Source: an uncultured Clostridia bacterium
GTDB taxonomy: Bacteria; Bacillota; Clostridia; Lachnospirales; CAG-274
Direction: 5' to 3'
DNA length: 37,430 nt
Assembly (NCBI GenBank): GCA_910579745.1
Contig: CAJTVH010000026.1
Coordinates: 1-37,430, forward strand
Shown here piece after piece: positions 15,284 through 24,718 of this stretch. A program made the translations under genes and the position numbers. Under the pieces are notes generated by a model, which searched no databases, had not been told where the DNA came from, and saw nothing but the letters and a program-made list of their open reading frames with translations. Positions within the stretch are counted from its first letter, which is position 1, and each line of letters begins with the position of its first letter.

Positions 15284-18001
15284 ATGGATTTGGAGCAAAC
15301 TTATATGAAAGTGCTGAATGATATAATAAAAAAATGTGAAAAAGTACATAAAAAAAGAAATAATTATTTTTCAGTAATAGCTTTGCTTTCAAGACTTTAT
15401 GTCAAATTTCTTGAGACGGGAGCTTTTGGTTATGCGGATAACGCCTTTTTTATTTCTGTCAAGAGCTTAAAAAACAGTACTCAAAATGTTATATACGTTT
15501 TGGCGGCGGCTTTTTTTGAAATGGAAACAGGACGAAACGGGGCCGCCTATAAACGAATTTCAGTGTGTGAGAATTATAAAGGTTATTTAAAAAATAATCA
15601 GCCTGAGATTTACGCTTTTTATCTTTATATTAAAGCGTCGATTATGTTTAAACAGAAAGAAACGAGGAGCGGTATTAAAATTTACAGAGAAATTATTAGT
15701 CTCTTGGAGCAGAATGAAAGTTTAGACTCAATTAGCATTCTGTCAGCTTTTCTCAATATAGAATATGATAATTTTGGAAGCGCGAAAAAAAGACTTGAAT
15801 GTTATATTGATAACAATAAAGGAAATTATTTATTCTATATATGTCTTTTTAAATATCTTAGTAGTAAAAATAAGAGTATTTATTGTACTCCTAAATTGCT
15901 ATATCCTTTTTTGAAATGGGGTATGGCTCACGGAGTGAATCTGAGGAATATTATAAATTTACATTCAAATAAGTTGTATGATATTTTTTTAAAAGATAAG
16001 GTGCTTTGTGTTAAGCTTTACTCCCTTTATGATAATGAGGAAATTTTAAGACAAATTTGCATGGATTATATAGAAAAAAATGATTTCTCAAAAGAGGCTT
16101 TTAAGTATTACAGTTTAGCGGTGAATAAGCAAATTTTTATTCCAGGAATTAACAATTTCTTTATAGTTAGTTCTTTTTATAATAATAAAACTGATTTCGG
16201 AATTTATCCTATAAAAAACTTTTTACGCTTTGGAGATATGAAGGATGATATAAGGCCATATATTTATTACCTTGTTTTAAGCAATAAAAAATTTTATGAG
16301 GTTTTGAGAGAGAATTCTTATGATATTGTTAAATTTGGAATAATGTCTGTGAGAAAAAAGTTAAGAGGGAAGTATTATGACAACATATATAAATTTATTA
16401 TTGAAAATAAAAGCGGATTTGACATTAGAGAAGAATATATAAAAGAAATGAAAGATATTTTGTTTCCAAGATTATTTTTGTGTGAGATAAAAGCGGAAAA
16501 TTTGGATGCTAAATATTGTTTTGTTTTTGAGAAAAATAGGGGCAAGGCAGATATTTATCCTATTGAGAACGGTGTATGCGAAATAAAGATTGTATCGGAA
16601 CAACCGGAGTTTTTTATAGCGGATACGAAAAAGCGGTTTATGGAAAGTGATATATTTTTAAACAGGTATGTTGAAAATATAAAGTTTTCTCTATACAAAT
16701 TGTTTTACGCCGACGGTTATATTTCTGATGAGCTTGATATGGTACTTGCCAATTATTATTTAAACGTTGAGTATCCAGAGGATATATGTATTGAGATTTT
16801 TGAGAGAGTTTTAAAACTTGACATTTCCACAGACTTTCGTATGAGGATTTTAGCGGCTGTCGGCAGTCTTTATTATTATAATGAGGATTTTGAGAAAGCT
16901 CTAACGTGTTTTAGAGATGTTGAGTTAAAATATGTGAAAGATAAATATATTCAAAATATGTTTGAAGTATTTATTAAGTATAATGAGTTTGATACGGCTA
17001 TAAAAATAATAGCTGAAAAGTCTTATTGCGTTTCTGACAGGGTTCTTTTTAATATAGTAAGGAAGCTTGTTAAAATTGATTACTTGCGTCCTATGCTTGT
17101 TAAATGCTCTTATGAACTTTTACTTAAATCAAGATATGACAGAAACACAATTAAGCTTTTAACGGAACAATATAAAGGAAGCAGGGGCGATTGGCTTATT
17201 ATGTGTGATAAGCTTTATAAAATGGGAACGCCTAACAGAAGTGTTGATGAGAAATTTATGAAGATGAGTATGAGGATTAGAATTTTTGATTCCGAGGTTC
17301 AAAATGTCTTTGTTTTTATGTATGAAAATGACAGAAATAACGAACTTATTTTTGAGTTTGCGGAATATTGTTGTTATGAGATGATTGTTAATTCCGTAAA
17401 ACCTGATTTAAATACTGTTAAAGTTTTAGAGGATTTATTTTTTTTGAATGATGAGGAGATGATTTCATACGCGTTAAGCCATACTTACATTATTCATAAT
17501 ATGAAAACTGAAAATACGAGAGAGATTATTAACGCGGCGTTAGAATTTATGAGAAAGAGAAATCTTATTTTTCCCATTTTTAAAAATTCAGAGTGTGACT
17601 TTGAGAATAACTCATACATAGAAAAAAACTATCCGTTTATTTATTACGCTCCCTCGGATAAAAGTATATTATTTTATTTTAGGGAAAAAGGTGAATTTGA
17701 TTTTTATTCAAAATCAATGAAATATTTAGATTTTGGGATTTATTATATAAATATTCCTATTTTTTTCGGAGAGGAAATTGAGTATTATATATGTGAAAAT
17801 AAGGAAAAAGGCAGTGTTGAAACTCAAAAACAAATAGTTTCAAACAAAAATCTAAGTTTTCGCTCAAATATTGAGGAAGACTTGTTTTTTGAGATAAATA
17901 ATTCTATTATGTGTGAAAATATGGGAAGATATGAGGACGCTGAGGATATTATAAATAAAAAAATAAGAAAAAACAAGAAATTAAGATGTAATTTACTTTA
18001 A
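15284..18001 (+). CDS. DUF5717-like C-terminal half, 905-residue alpha-helical repeat protein
   Basis: A large, mostly helical protein of TPR-like pairs, for example GSLYYYNEDFEKALTCFRDV near residue 525 and the final ENMGRYEDAEDIINKK. A beta segment lies around 400-450 (LFLCEIKAENLDAKYCFVFE). The stretch near the end with LEFMRKRNLIFPIFK resembles DUF5717 C-termini as I recall them. There are no membrane segments or catalytic motifs. It is separated from the previous gene by one in-frame TAA; the 14 codons between TAA and ATG 15284 contain no further stop. A GGAG 6 bases before the ATG supports independent initiation. It ends 15 bases before Hsp70-A with an overlapping SD. Likely a scaffold or client-binding partner of the Hsp70s (inference). 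Confidence 0.6.
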   Translation: MDLEQTYMKVLNDIIKKCEKVHKKRNNYFSVIALLSRLYVKFLETGAFGYADNAFFISVKSLKNSTQNVIYVLAAAFFEMETGRNGAAYKRISVCENYKGYLKNNQPEIYAFYLYIKASIMFKQKETRSGIKIYREIISLLEQNESLDSISILSAFLNIEYDNFGSAKKRLECYIDNNKGNYLFYICLFKYLSSKNKSIYCTPKLLYPFLKWGMAHGVNLRNIINLHSNKLYDIFLKDKVLCVKLYSLYDNEEILRQICMDYIEKNDFSKEAFKYYSLAVNKQIFIPGINNFFIVSSFYNNKTDFGIYPIKNFLRFGDMKDDIRPYIYYLVLSNKKFYEVLRENSYDIVKFGIMSVRKKLRGKYYDNIYKFIIENKSGFDIREEYIKEMKDILFPRLFLCEIKAENLDAKYCFVFEKNRGKADIYPIENGVCEIKIVSEQPEFFIADTKKRFMESDIFLNRYVENIKFSLYKLFYADGYISDELDMVLANYYLNVEYPEDICIEIFERVLKLDISTDFRMRILAAVGSLYYYNEDFEKALTCFRDVELKYVKDKYIQNMFEVFIKYNEFDTAIKIIAEKSYCVSDRVLFNIVRKLVKIDYLRPMLVKCSYELLLKSRYDRNTIKLLTEQYKGSRGDWLIMCDKLYKMGTPNRSVDEKFMKMSMRIRIFDSEVQNVFVFMYENDRNNELIFEFAEYCCYEMIVNSVKPDLNTVKVLEDLFFLNDEEMISYALSHTYIIHNMKTENTREIINAALEFMRKRNLIFPIFKNSECDFENNSYIEKNYPFIYYAPSDKSILFYFREKGEFDFYSKSMKYLDFGIYYINIPIFFGEEIEYYICENKEKGSVETQKQIVSNKNLSFRSNIEEDLFFEINNSIMCENMGRYEDAEDIINKKIRKNKKLRCNLL

Positions 18002-18016
18002 AGGAGGAAATTGTTT

Positions 18017-19690
18017 ATGGGAACGTTAGGTCTTGATCTTGAGAGAGGTCTATTTCTGGGAATTGATTTTGGTACGACTAATTCCGTGGTTAGCATTTAT
18101 AATTTTAAGGATGGTGAGGCTCAGGCGATACCTATTGAGGGCAGCAATATTTTTCCTACAGCTATCCAGTTTGAGGCGGACCCCGATGATGAGAGAAAGC
18201 TTTTGAGAATTTTTGGATTTCAGGCGAAAGAGGCCGCGGTTATTTATCCACAAAGCACGGTTTTATCAATTAAGAGATTTTTAGGCCTTGACGATGAAAT
18301 AAAAATAAATGTTGGTGAAAACGAGTATAATTTTAGGCCGACGCAGATAGCGGGAGAAATCCTGGGATATTTAAAACAACGAGCCGACGAGTACGTTCAA
18401 GAGGAGTTAAATATCGCGGGGGAATTTTCGGGTTGTGTAATTACAGTACCAGCGAACTCGACTGATAAACAGAAAAAAATGACAAAAGAAGCAGCCATTC
18501 TTGCCGGCTTTGACGAGGATAGCGTTTATTTGAGATTAGAACCGGCTGCAGCCGCTATAAGTTACGCTGTAAATGAAAGAAAAAATAAAAAGGTTCTTGT
18601 TTATGATTTTGGAGGGGGGACTTTTGACGCTTGTATACTTGAAATTAAAATTAATGATAGTGACGAGCCTGTTATATCAATCTTAAGTACCTATGGTGAT
18701 AATAATCTTGGCGGAAACGATATTGACAAAATTATTGTTGATATGATTTACGAGGAATTTAAAAAACTTACAAATAATGAAATAGACCTTTTTGATAATG
18801 AAGCGGATGACGGAGTATCAAAGAGACAGAAAAAAATCGCTCTTGTAAGACTTTTGCAGGCCGCTAATCAAGCTAAAGAGAGACTATCTCACGCTAAAAG
18901 TACAAAAATTGTTTTAGCTCCTTTTATACAAGAACCTAAAATTATAAATATAAATATGGAGATCTTAAGAGAGGATTTTGAAAATCATGGCAGAATAAAT
19001 AAACTTGATGATTCCGATGAGATTTTTGATAAATTTAAAGGTAGAACAGTCTCTGATTTAATTGATAAAACTTTGGAGTGCGTTGATAAATCATTAGAAG
19101 CGGCTAAATTCAGTGTTTCTGATATAGATGAGATTTTTCTTGTAGGGGGAAGTTCCTCCATTCCTTTGGTTGGTGAGAAAATTAAGAAAAAATTTGACAA
19201 AGAGCCTTTTAAATCAAAAATAAGTCCCGCTTTGAGTATTTCTCGAGGCGCGGCGTATTATTGCAATATGATTATGATGCCAACTGTAAAGGGGCCTGTT
19301 GTACAAGAGAAAACAATTCATCCTTTAGGTCTTGAGATAGCGGGAAGAAGATTTATGGAGATTGTCGGAAGTGGAGAGGATATTCCAGAGGGAGGCTTGA
19401 CGGTTGAGGCTAAAGAACCTTTGATTACTAATTTTGATAATGTCACAAGTATGGCCATAGTTGTTTACGAAAATACTATGCCGGATGATAAAACAAATAT
19501 TTTTGTAAACGGAGAGGGAATGAAACGGCTTGCAGGAACATCTTTACATGGTATTCCTCAGGCTCCTAAAGGCGAGGAAAAGGTTAAGGTTGTTTTTAAT
19601 GTCGGTCAGGACAATATGCTCACAGTTATGGCTAAGAGTATGAGCAATGATGGAATTGTAACAAAATTATCTGTTGATGAATTATACTAA
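18017..19690 (+). CDS. Hsp70/DnaK-like chaperone A
   Basis: Hsp70 ATPase with a beta substrate-binding domain but no helical lid. Phosphate-1 motif GIDFGTTNS at residues 15-23, EPAAAA at 175-180, phosphate-2 motif VYDFGGGTFDAC at 195-206, and adenosine motif LVGGSSSIPLV near 378. All nucleotide-binding residues look intact. A substrate-binding beta domain follows (about 420-545), and the protein ends at 557, where DnaK has about 80 more residues of lid. ATG 18017 has AAAGGAGG 8 bases upstream and keeps a 13-residue N-terminal extension compared with DnaK. It is not the housekeeping DnaK: no grpE/dnaJ order, and it is linked to DUF5717-like genes. Confidence 0.9.
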   Translation: MGTLGLDLERGLFLGIDFGTTNSVVSIYNFKDGEAQAIPIEGSNIFPTAIQFEADPDDERKLLRIFGFQAKEAAVIYPQSTVLSIKRFLGLDDEIKINVGENEYNFRPTQIAGEILGYLKQRADEYVQEELNIAGEFSGCVITVPANSTDKQKKMTKEAAILAGFDEDSVYLRLEPAAAAISYAVNERKNKKVLVYDFGGGTFDACILEIKINDSDEPVISILSTYGDNNLGGNDIDKIIVDMIYEEFKKLTNNEIDLFDNEADDGVSKRQKKIALVRLLQAANQAKERLSHAKSTKIVLAPFIQEPKIININMEILREDFENHGRINKLDDSDEIFDKFKGRTVSDLIDKTLECVDKSLEAAKFSVSDIDEIFLVGGSSSIPLVGEKIKKKFDKEPFKSKISPALSISRGAAYYCNMIMMPTVKGPVVQEKTIHPLGLEIAGRRFMEIVGSGEDIPEGGLTVEAKEPLITNFDNVTSMAIVVYENTMPDDKTNIFVNGEGMKRLAGTSLHGIPQAPKGEEKVKVVFNVGQDNMLTVMAKSMSNDGIVTKLSVDELY

Positions 19691-19938
19691 GAAAATGTAT
19701 GATATACTAATCTCCGATAAAAATACAAAATTGAATTAATATAATAATAGGTTAAGACGAGCGGAAAATTTTTTTGTTTTTATGATTTATTCAGTGTATT
19801 TTAGTTTTAAGATATTATGCGAGTATAATTTTATTATTTAAATTGAGATTAGTATTAATTAAAGCATATTTGAGAATTTGACGAGTATTTAAGTTTTTCA
19901 GATACGCTGTAATTAAATTTCCGTCAGGGGGAAAAAAT
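19691..19938. repeat. Intergenic stretch with decayed MITE-1 ends
   Basis: CAGTGTATTTTAGTTTTAAG (about 19791) and GTATTTAAGTTTTTCAGATA (about 19883) resemble MITE-1 end sequences, but the interior no longer aligns. Either one old element or two partial ones sit between Hsp70-A and the GrpE-like gene. No gene is present, and no clear promoter was found. Confidence 0.4.
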
Positions 19939-21588
19939 TTGAGATTATCTATAGACTATGACATTATAGAAAAGGGTAATACTGCTTTTAACGCGAATAA
20001 TGACTATAAGGAGAGTTTTCTTAAAAATTTTTTTGGAGAATTAAAGGATTTTTTGTTTTCAAGTTTTTTAAACGCGTTTAACAAAGGAGGCGCGCTTATA
20101 AAATATAATGAAAAAATTTACGATTATTATAAAATGGTCATAGGTTATTATAAATCCGCTGTTAAAGTCTATAGCTTAAAAAGAAATGAGATATTAAGCG
20201 AAGAGGTTAAAGAAATAGCGGACGGAATTATTGATATTTTGGAATGCCAAATTAACAAATTTAATGAGATGATTGAAAAAACGGAAAAACAGTCTAATCC
20301 TATCGTTAAAGAAAAAGAGAAAATAATTGATGAGAATTTTAAATTGTTTTCAAAAGACATAATTTTAATATATGAGAAGATGAAGCGTGAGTTTAATAAT
20401 TTTAATATTGATAATTATTTTGAAAATATTTATAAGTTATATTTTTTCTCTGTAAAAGGTTGTTTTATTAGGCTTAATGACATTGCTTCCAGAAAAGTGG
20501 CGAATACTTATTATGAGGCTTTAAAAGAAGAAATGGAAGCTTTATCTGTTATTATAAAAGTTCAGGCGAATGTACTTGAAAGAAAGCTTCAGTATATGGA
20601 AGAAGAATTAATTGTTCAGTCTGTTCTTATGAATTTAAGAGAGGGATACCAGCATCTTTCGAAACAGATTGACGAGATGGAGAAAGGTTTTAAGGAAACT
20701 GTTGTATACGAGAAATTTATAGAGAAATATAATGAGGATTTTAAGAATAAAATACTTTCTTGCTTAAAAAGGGCTGATAAAAAATCGGAAAATTCAAAAA
20801 AGCGTTTTGAATATTGTAATTCTGTTTTTATTTCTATGTTAAAAGAGTATTCTGAGGAGATAAGAAATATAGAAAGAATTAAAACAGACATAGATGAGAT
20901 TTCTTTTTTTGGAGAGAAAATTGTTTCTAAATTTCAATTTTTATATGATGATTGGAAGATTAACGCTGGGAACTACTCTGAAACGGATTTTTATGATATT
21001 ATCTCAGGTATCGCTGAAACGGTGGATATAAAAATTCAAAATATTCAAGAAAATGTTTTAGAATTTTTACAAAAAGCAACCGTTTTGATTTCTGAAATTT
21101 CAAACAATGAAAAATATGACAGAATTTTTTTATTGTTTGAAAAATACGATGGTAGTTTAGAAGAAACCATTAATGAGATTTTTTTTGAAATTAATATGTT
21201 AATTGATAAATACGGAAATGTTTGTAAAAAAACGAAAAAATTGATTTTAGGTCTTCAAAAAGATTGTATTTTATTTGAAATCAGTACATTTGAGGAAATT
21301 ATGAATTATTCTGTTTCAAGAATGAGAAATTCTAAGAATCTATATGTTGAGGCGTTTGTACAAAATATAGATTTTGTTTTTGGTGAGTTAAAACAAGTTT
21401 TATCGGTTGTGGGAGTTGATATTATCGCCCCGAAGCCGCATGATATTTTTAATGGTAAAGAACATGAGGTTATTATGGCTGAAAAAAATAATGATTTTAA
21501 AAAGGGTGAAATTATTAAGCTTATAAACAGTGGATATAAAAATAAAAATTATATTATTTTAAGGGCCAATGTTATAGCTGCAAAATAA
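19939..21588 (+). CDS. Large coiled-coil protein with C-terminal GrpE-type nucleotide-exchange domain
   Basis: Residues 1-480 are almost entirely helical and charged, with long heptad-like stretches (for example KEEMEALSVIIKVQANVLER). The last 66 residues match the GrpE tail: SVVGVDIIAPKPHDIFNGKE, HEVIMAEKNNDFKKGEIIKL, INSGYKNKNYIILRANVIAA. These correspond to GrpE's FGVEVI, D-x-N-x-H, E-x-G, GY and R-x-A-x-V features. GrpE promotes ADP release from DnaK and dimerises through long helices, so this is very likely the exchange factor for the neighbouring Hsp70s. At 549 residues it is more than twice normal GrpE. The start is TTG 19939 with AGGGGG upstream. GrpE homology is my pattern reading; the large helical part is unassigned. 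Confidence 0.7.
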   Translation: MRLSIDYDIIEKGNTAFNANNDYKESFLKNFFGELKDFLFSSFLNAFNKGGALIKYNEKIYDYYKMVIGYYKSAVKVYSLKRNEILSEEVKEIADGIIDILECQINKFNEMIEKTEKQSNPIVKEKEKIIDENFKLFSKDIILIYEKMKREFNNFNIDNYFENIYKLYFFSVKGCFIRLNDIASRKVANTYYEALKEEMEALSVIIKVQANVLERKLQYMEEELIVQSVLMNLREGYQHLSKQIDEMEKGFKETVVYEKFIEKYNEDFKNKILSCLKRADKKSENSKKRFEYCNSVFISMLKEYSEEIRNIERIKTDIDEISFFGEKIVSKFQFLYDDWKINAGNYSETDFYDIISGIAETVDIKIQNIQENVLEFLQKATVLISEISNNEKYDRIFLLFEKYDGSLEETINEIFFEINMLIDKYGNVCKKTKKLILGLQKDCILFEISTFEEIMNYSVSRMRNSKNLYVEAFVQNIDFVFGELKQVLSVVGVDIIAPKPHDIFNGKEHEVIMAEKNNDFKKGEIIKLINSGYKNKNYIILRANVIAAK

Positions 21589-21736
21589 TTTTTTGGTTAT
21601 TTGTTAATCGATATATGTTTGAGGATTAATTAAAACACGTATGTAATATAAAAATAAAAATAAAATATATTTAAAATAAGTTTGTTTTTTTATAATTTTT
21701 AACTATTTTATTGATAAAAACCACAATTTTATTTTA

Positions 21737-21895
21737 GAGTGTATCTGAAAACTAAAATACGCGCGAAAAATTATAAAAAATAAAACGAAACAGAAAGGCT
21801 TTTCTGTTTAATTGAACTGTTTTGGTTTATTTTTTAATAATTTTTGGATATTTTGCGTATATAATTGATAGCTTATGATAGTTTTCAGATATACC
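21737..21895. repeat. MITE-1 copy B
   Basis: The left end GAGTGTATCTGAAAACTAAA and a right end reading as the reverse complement (TAGTTTTCAGATATACC) enclose the same palindromic core as copies A and C. The flanks are TTA and CTA. It sits between the GrpE-like gene and the ferredoxin AKR, about 75 bases before the AKR start, and may separate their transcripts. Confidence 0.85.
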
Positions 21896-21968
21896 CTAGT
21901 TTAATTTATTATTAAGGTTTTTTATAATTATTATATTTTTAAATTACAAATTTGAGGGAAGTGATTTT

Positions 21969-23120
21969 ATAAAATACAGAGTATTAAAAAGATGTGATAA
22001 TATAGAAGTAAGCGAGATTGCTCTTGGATGTGAGGGCTTTATGGGGAAAAACAGGGATGAGTATAAAGCCATGATAGATAAAGCCTTTGAGTTGGGTATT
22101 AATTTTATTGATATGTATACTTCTAATCCTCAATTTAGAGATAATATGGGGTACGCTATTAAGGGAAGGCGAGATAAAATAATATTGCAGGGGCATATAT
22201 GTTCTGTGTGGGAAGATGGACAGTATTTAAGAACAAGAGATTTGAAAAAAACAAAAGTGGCTTTTGAGGACCAGTTTAAAAGACTTGGTACGGATTATAT
22301 TGATATAGGTATGATACATTATATTGACAGTGGTGATGATTTTAAAAATGTATTTGAGGGGGATATTATAAAATATTGTTTTGAGTTAAAAGAAAAAGGT
22401 ATAATTAAAGCGATAGGTTTAAGCTCACATAATCCGATTGTCGCTAAAATGGCTGTTAAAACCGGTTATATTGATGTACTTATGTTTTCTGTAAACGCGG
22501 CGTATGATATGCAGCCGCCTAATGAGGATGTTGAGCAGTTATGGAATCCTGAAAATTATAAAAAACAGCTTATAAATATTGACCCTGACAGACAGGAGCT
22601 TTATGAACTTTGTGAGAGAGAAGGCGTAGCTATTGATGTTATGAAAGCGTTTGGTGGCGGTGATATGCTTAACGCGAATCTCTCGCCTTTTGGTGTCGCG
22701 TTTAATGAATATCAGTGTATTGAGTATTGCCTCACAAGACCAGGTGTGGTTTCTGTAATGGCGGGATGCCGTTCTGTAGAGGAAATAGAAAAAGCGGTGT
22801 CTTATTTTGGCTCGGCAAAGGAAGATAGGGATTATTCTGTTGTGCTTTCAAGAATGGAAAAATTTAAATTTCAGGGGAATTGTATGTATTGCGGTCATTG
22901 CGCTCCTTGCTCTGCTGGCATTAATATAGCCGACGTTAATAAATATCTTAACTTATCGTTAGCTCAGGGAGAAATTCCGGAAACTGTGGCCAATCATTAT
23001 AAGTTGCTTGAGCATCATGCGGGAGAGTGTGTAGAATGCGGGCAGTGTGAAAGTAATTGTCCTTTTGCTGTCAAAATAATTGAAAAAATGAGAATGGTAA
23101 AAAGGTTATTCGGTTATTAA
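21969..23120 (+). CDS. Aldo-keto reductase fused to 2x[4Fe-4S] ferredoxin domain (start codon ATA)
   Basis: The N-terminal beta-strand KYRVLKRCDNIEVSEIALGC is required for the AKR barrel and lies upstream of the first ATG (22041). No ATG, GTG or TTG precedes it in frame; ATA 21969 stands 3 bases after an SD-like GGGAAGTGAT, so ATA is the best start, giving 383 residues. Residues of about 1-290 form the barrel, followed by two cluster motifs, CMYCGHCAPC and CVECGQCESNC. The AKR tetrad is incomplete: Asp (FIDMY) and His (MIHYID) remain, but the usual Tyr and Lys positions read N and Q or G. Hsp70-B follows after 13 bases, so it is co-transcribed with the chaperone genes. Probably an electron-transfer or non-classical reductase. 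Confidence 0.75.
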   Translation: MKYRVLKRCDNIEVSEIALGCEGFMGKNRDEYKAMIDKAFELGINFIDMYTSNPQFRDNMGYAIKGRRDKIILQGHICSVWEDGQYLRTRDLKKTKVAFEDQFKRLGTDYIDIGMIHYIDSGDDFKNVFEGDIIKYCFELKEKGIIKAIGLSSHNPIVAKMAVKTGYIDVLMFSVNAAYDMQPPNEDVEQLWNPENYKKQLINIDPDRQELYELCEREGVAIDVMKAFGGGDMLNANLSPFGVAFNEYQCIEYCLTRPGVVSVMAGCRSVEEIEKAVSYFGSAKEDRDYSVVLSRMEKFKFQGNCMYCGHCAPCSAGINIADVNKYLNLSLAQGEIPETVANHYKLLEHHAGECVECGQCESNCPFAVKIIEKMRMVKRLFGY

Positions 23121-23133
23121 GAAGGGATTACAT

Positions 23134-24678
23134 ATGTATTTTAATGATAATTATAAATACGAGGGAAATTTTGATGAGACAAAATTTATTGTTGGTCTTG
23201 ACATTGGAAACAGTGATACGGCGTTATCTTTTTTTGATTTTAACACAAATAAAGTTGAACAGCTTGATATAAGCGGCGGATATGGAAAAGCATCGGTACC
23301 TACGGTAGTTCAGTATATTAATGATACGGGAGAATGGGTTTTCGGAGAATATGCTCTTATGAATAAGCCCCTCTCAGATTCTGTTACTTTTGACAATCTT
23401 ATTTGGGAATTGGGTAAGAAAAATTCTTATACTGTCGGAAAAAATGTTTTTACCCATTCTTTTATTTTAAGTTTATTTATAAAGGAAGTTATCGGAAATA
23501 TAAAAAATATAAATCCTAACGCGGAAATAATAGGAATTTCCGTTTCTGTCCCATATTTAAGTGAGGATGCGGAAGAAGAATTTTTAAAGGCTTTTTTTGA
23601 AGCGGGATATTATAATAAACTCATAGGTTTTTTCTCTGAAAAAGAATGTGTTTTAAACAAATATTGTTTTGATGAGGAAAAAATTCCATCTAAAATTATT
23701 ACGCTTGATTTTGGAAGCAGAGAAATAAGAGGTGGATTTTATAATCTTTTTGAAAGTGAAAATGAAATCTCTGTCAATATTGTTTCAGCTTTTGGAGAAA
23801 AAAATATCAGCACATCTATTGTTGAAAAAAAAGTATACAATATTTTTGAGGATTATTTTAAAGAAAATACAAAGGAATCCAATATTTCAAAACTTCATAA
23901 ATTACAACTTGAGGCTTTTGTTTATCAGTATAAGAGTTTAATTTTTAAAAGCAAGAATGGTATAAAACTTTATTTTAATTTTGTATATCCGCCTTTTCAA
24001 AAAAATATAGAGAAAGATGATATTGAAAATATTACTCTTGAGTTTAAAGGTACTTTTTACAAGTTTCTTGAGGATATTTTTGAAAGAATGGAAGAGGATA
24101 ACGCTGAAAAAATAGGCTTTACTATAGATAAGGTGCTTTGTTGTGGGGGCGGGTTTGAGATGAATTGGATAAAGCAGGCTGTTATTGATATTTTTGGAGA
24201 GAGTCGGTCTGTTCTCTATAAAAATCCTAAAAATATATTGTCTCAAGGTGCCTGCCTTATTGCCGTAAAATATTTTAATGTTATAAAATCAAAGAAAATT
24301 GTATTCTCTGAAAATATAACTCTTACTGAGGATATAGGGCTTATATTTTGTGATAAAGACAGCGGAAGCAAATTTGTTCCGTTTATTGAGAGAAATTCAT
24401 TTTGGCGACAGAAATTTAAAAGCAAAAATGTTATTATAAATGAAGTGGACGAAACGCCTTGTTTAAATGTATTCAAAAAAGATAAAGAAGGGAATCTTAT
24501 TATAGTAGGCAGAATTATACTTGACGATTTACCTAAGAGACCTAAAGGTACTAACTGTTTTGATATTTTATTTGAGTTTATTGAATATAATAAACTTAAT
24601 ATTAAAATTAAAGATTTAGGCTTTGGCGACTTTTTTAAAAAAACAGATTATGAAAAAAATGTTATAATTGATATTTAA
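23134..24678 (+). CDS. Hsp70-like protein B, probable pseudo-ATPase
   Basis: The overall Hsp70 actin-fold plan is clear, but ATP-site motifs are broken. Phosphate-1 reads GLDIGNSDTA (21-30) in place of GIDLGTTNS. Phosphate-2 reads LDFGSREIRG (191-200) in place of FDFGGGTLD. The EEPKAAA motif reads FSEKECVL. The adenosine motif CCGGGFEMNW keeps its glycines. The end (LPKRPKG through KDLGFGDFFKKTDY) parallels Hsp70-C (LPKRPNG through EDIGFGTEYPKSDY), so B is a diverged duplicate of C. At 514 residues it has no lid. It may bind nucleotide without hydrolysis, or regulate the other Hsp70s. The SD GAAGGG precedes ATG 23134. Confidence 0.8.
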   Translation: MYFNDNYKYEGNFDETKFIVGLDIGNSDTALSFFDFNTNKVEQLDISGGYGKASVPTVVQYINDTGEWVFGEYALMNKPLSDSVTFDNLIWELGKKNSYTVGKNVFTHSFILSLFIKEVIGNIKNINPNAEIIGISVSVPYLSEDAEEEFLKAFFEAGYYNKLIGFFSEKECVLNKYCFDEEKIPSKIITLDFGSREIRGGFYNLFESENEISVNIVSAFGEKNISTSIVEKKVYNIFEDYFKENTKESNISKLHKLQLEAFVYQYKSLIFKSKNGIKLYFNFVYPPFQKNIEKDDIENITLEFKGTFYKFLEDIFERMEEDNAEKIGFTIDKVLCCGGGFEMNWIKQAVIDIFGESRSVLYKNPKNILSQGACLIAVKYFNVIKSKKIVFSENITLTEDIGLIFCDKDSGSKFVPFIERNSFWRQKFKSKNVIINEVDETPCLNVFKKDKEGNLIIVGRIILDDLPKRPKGTNCFDILFEFIEYNKLNIKIKDLGFGDFFKKTDYEKNVIIDI

Positions 24679-24718
24679 TTATAGCGATTCAATTTAAAAT
24701 AAAAAGGATTTTAGAAAA

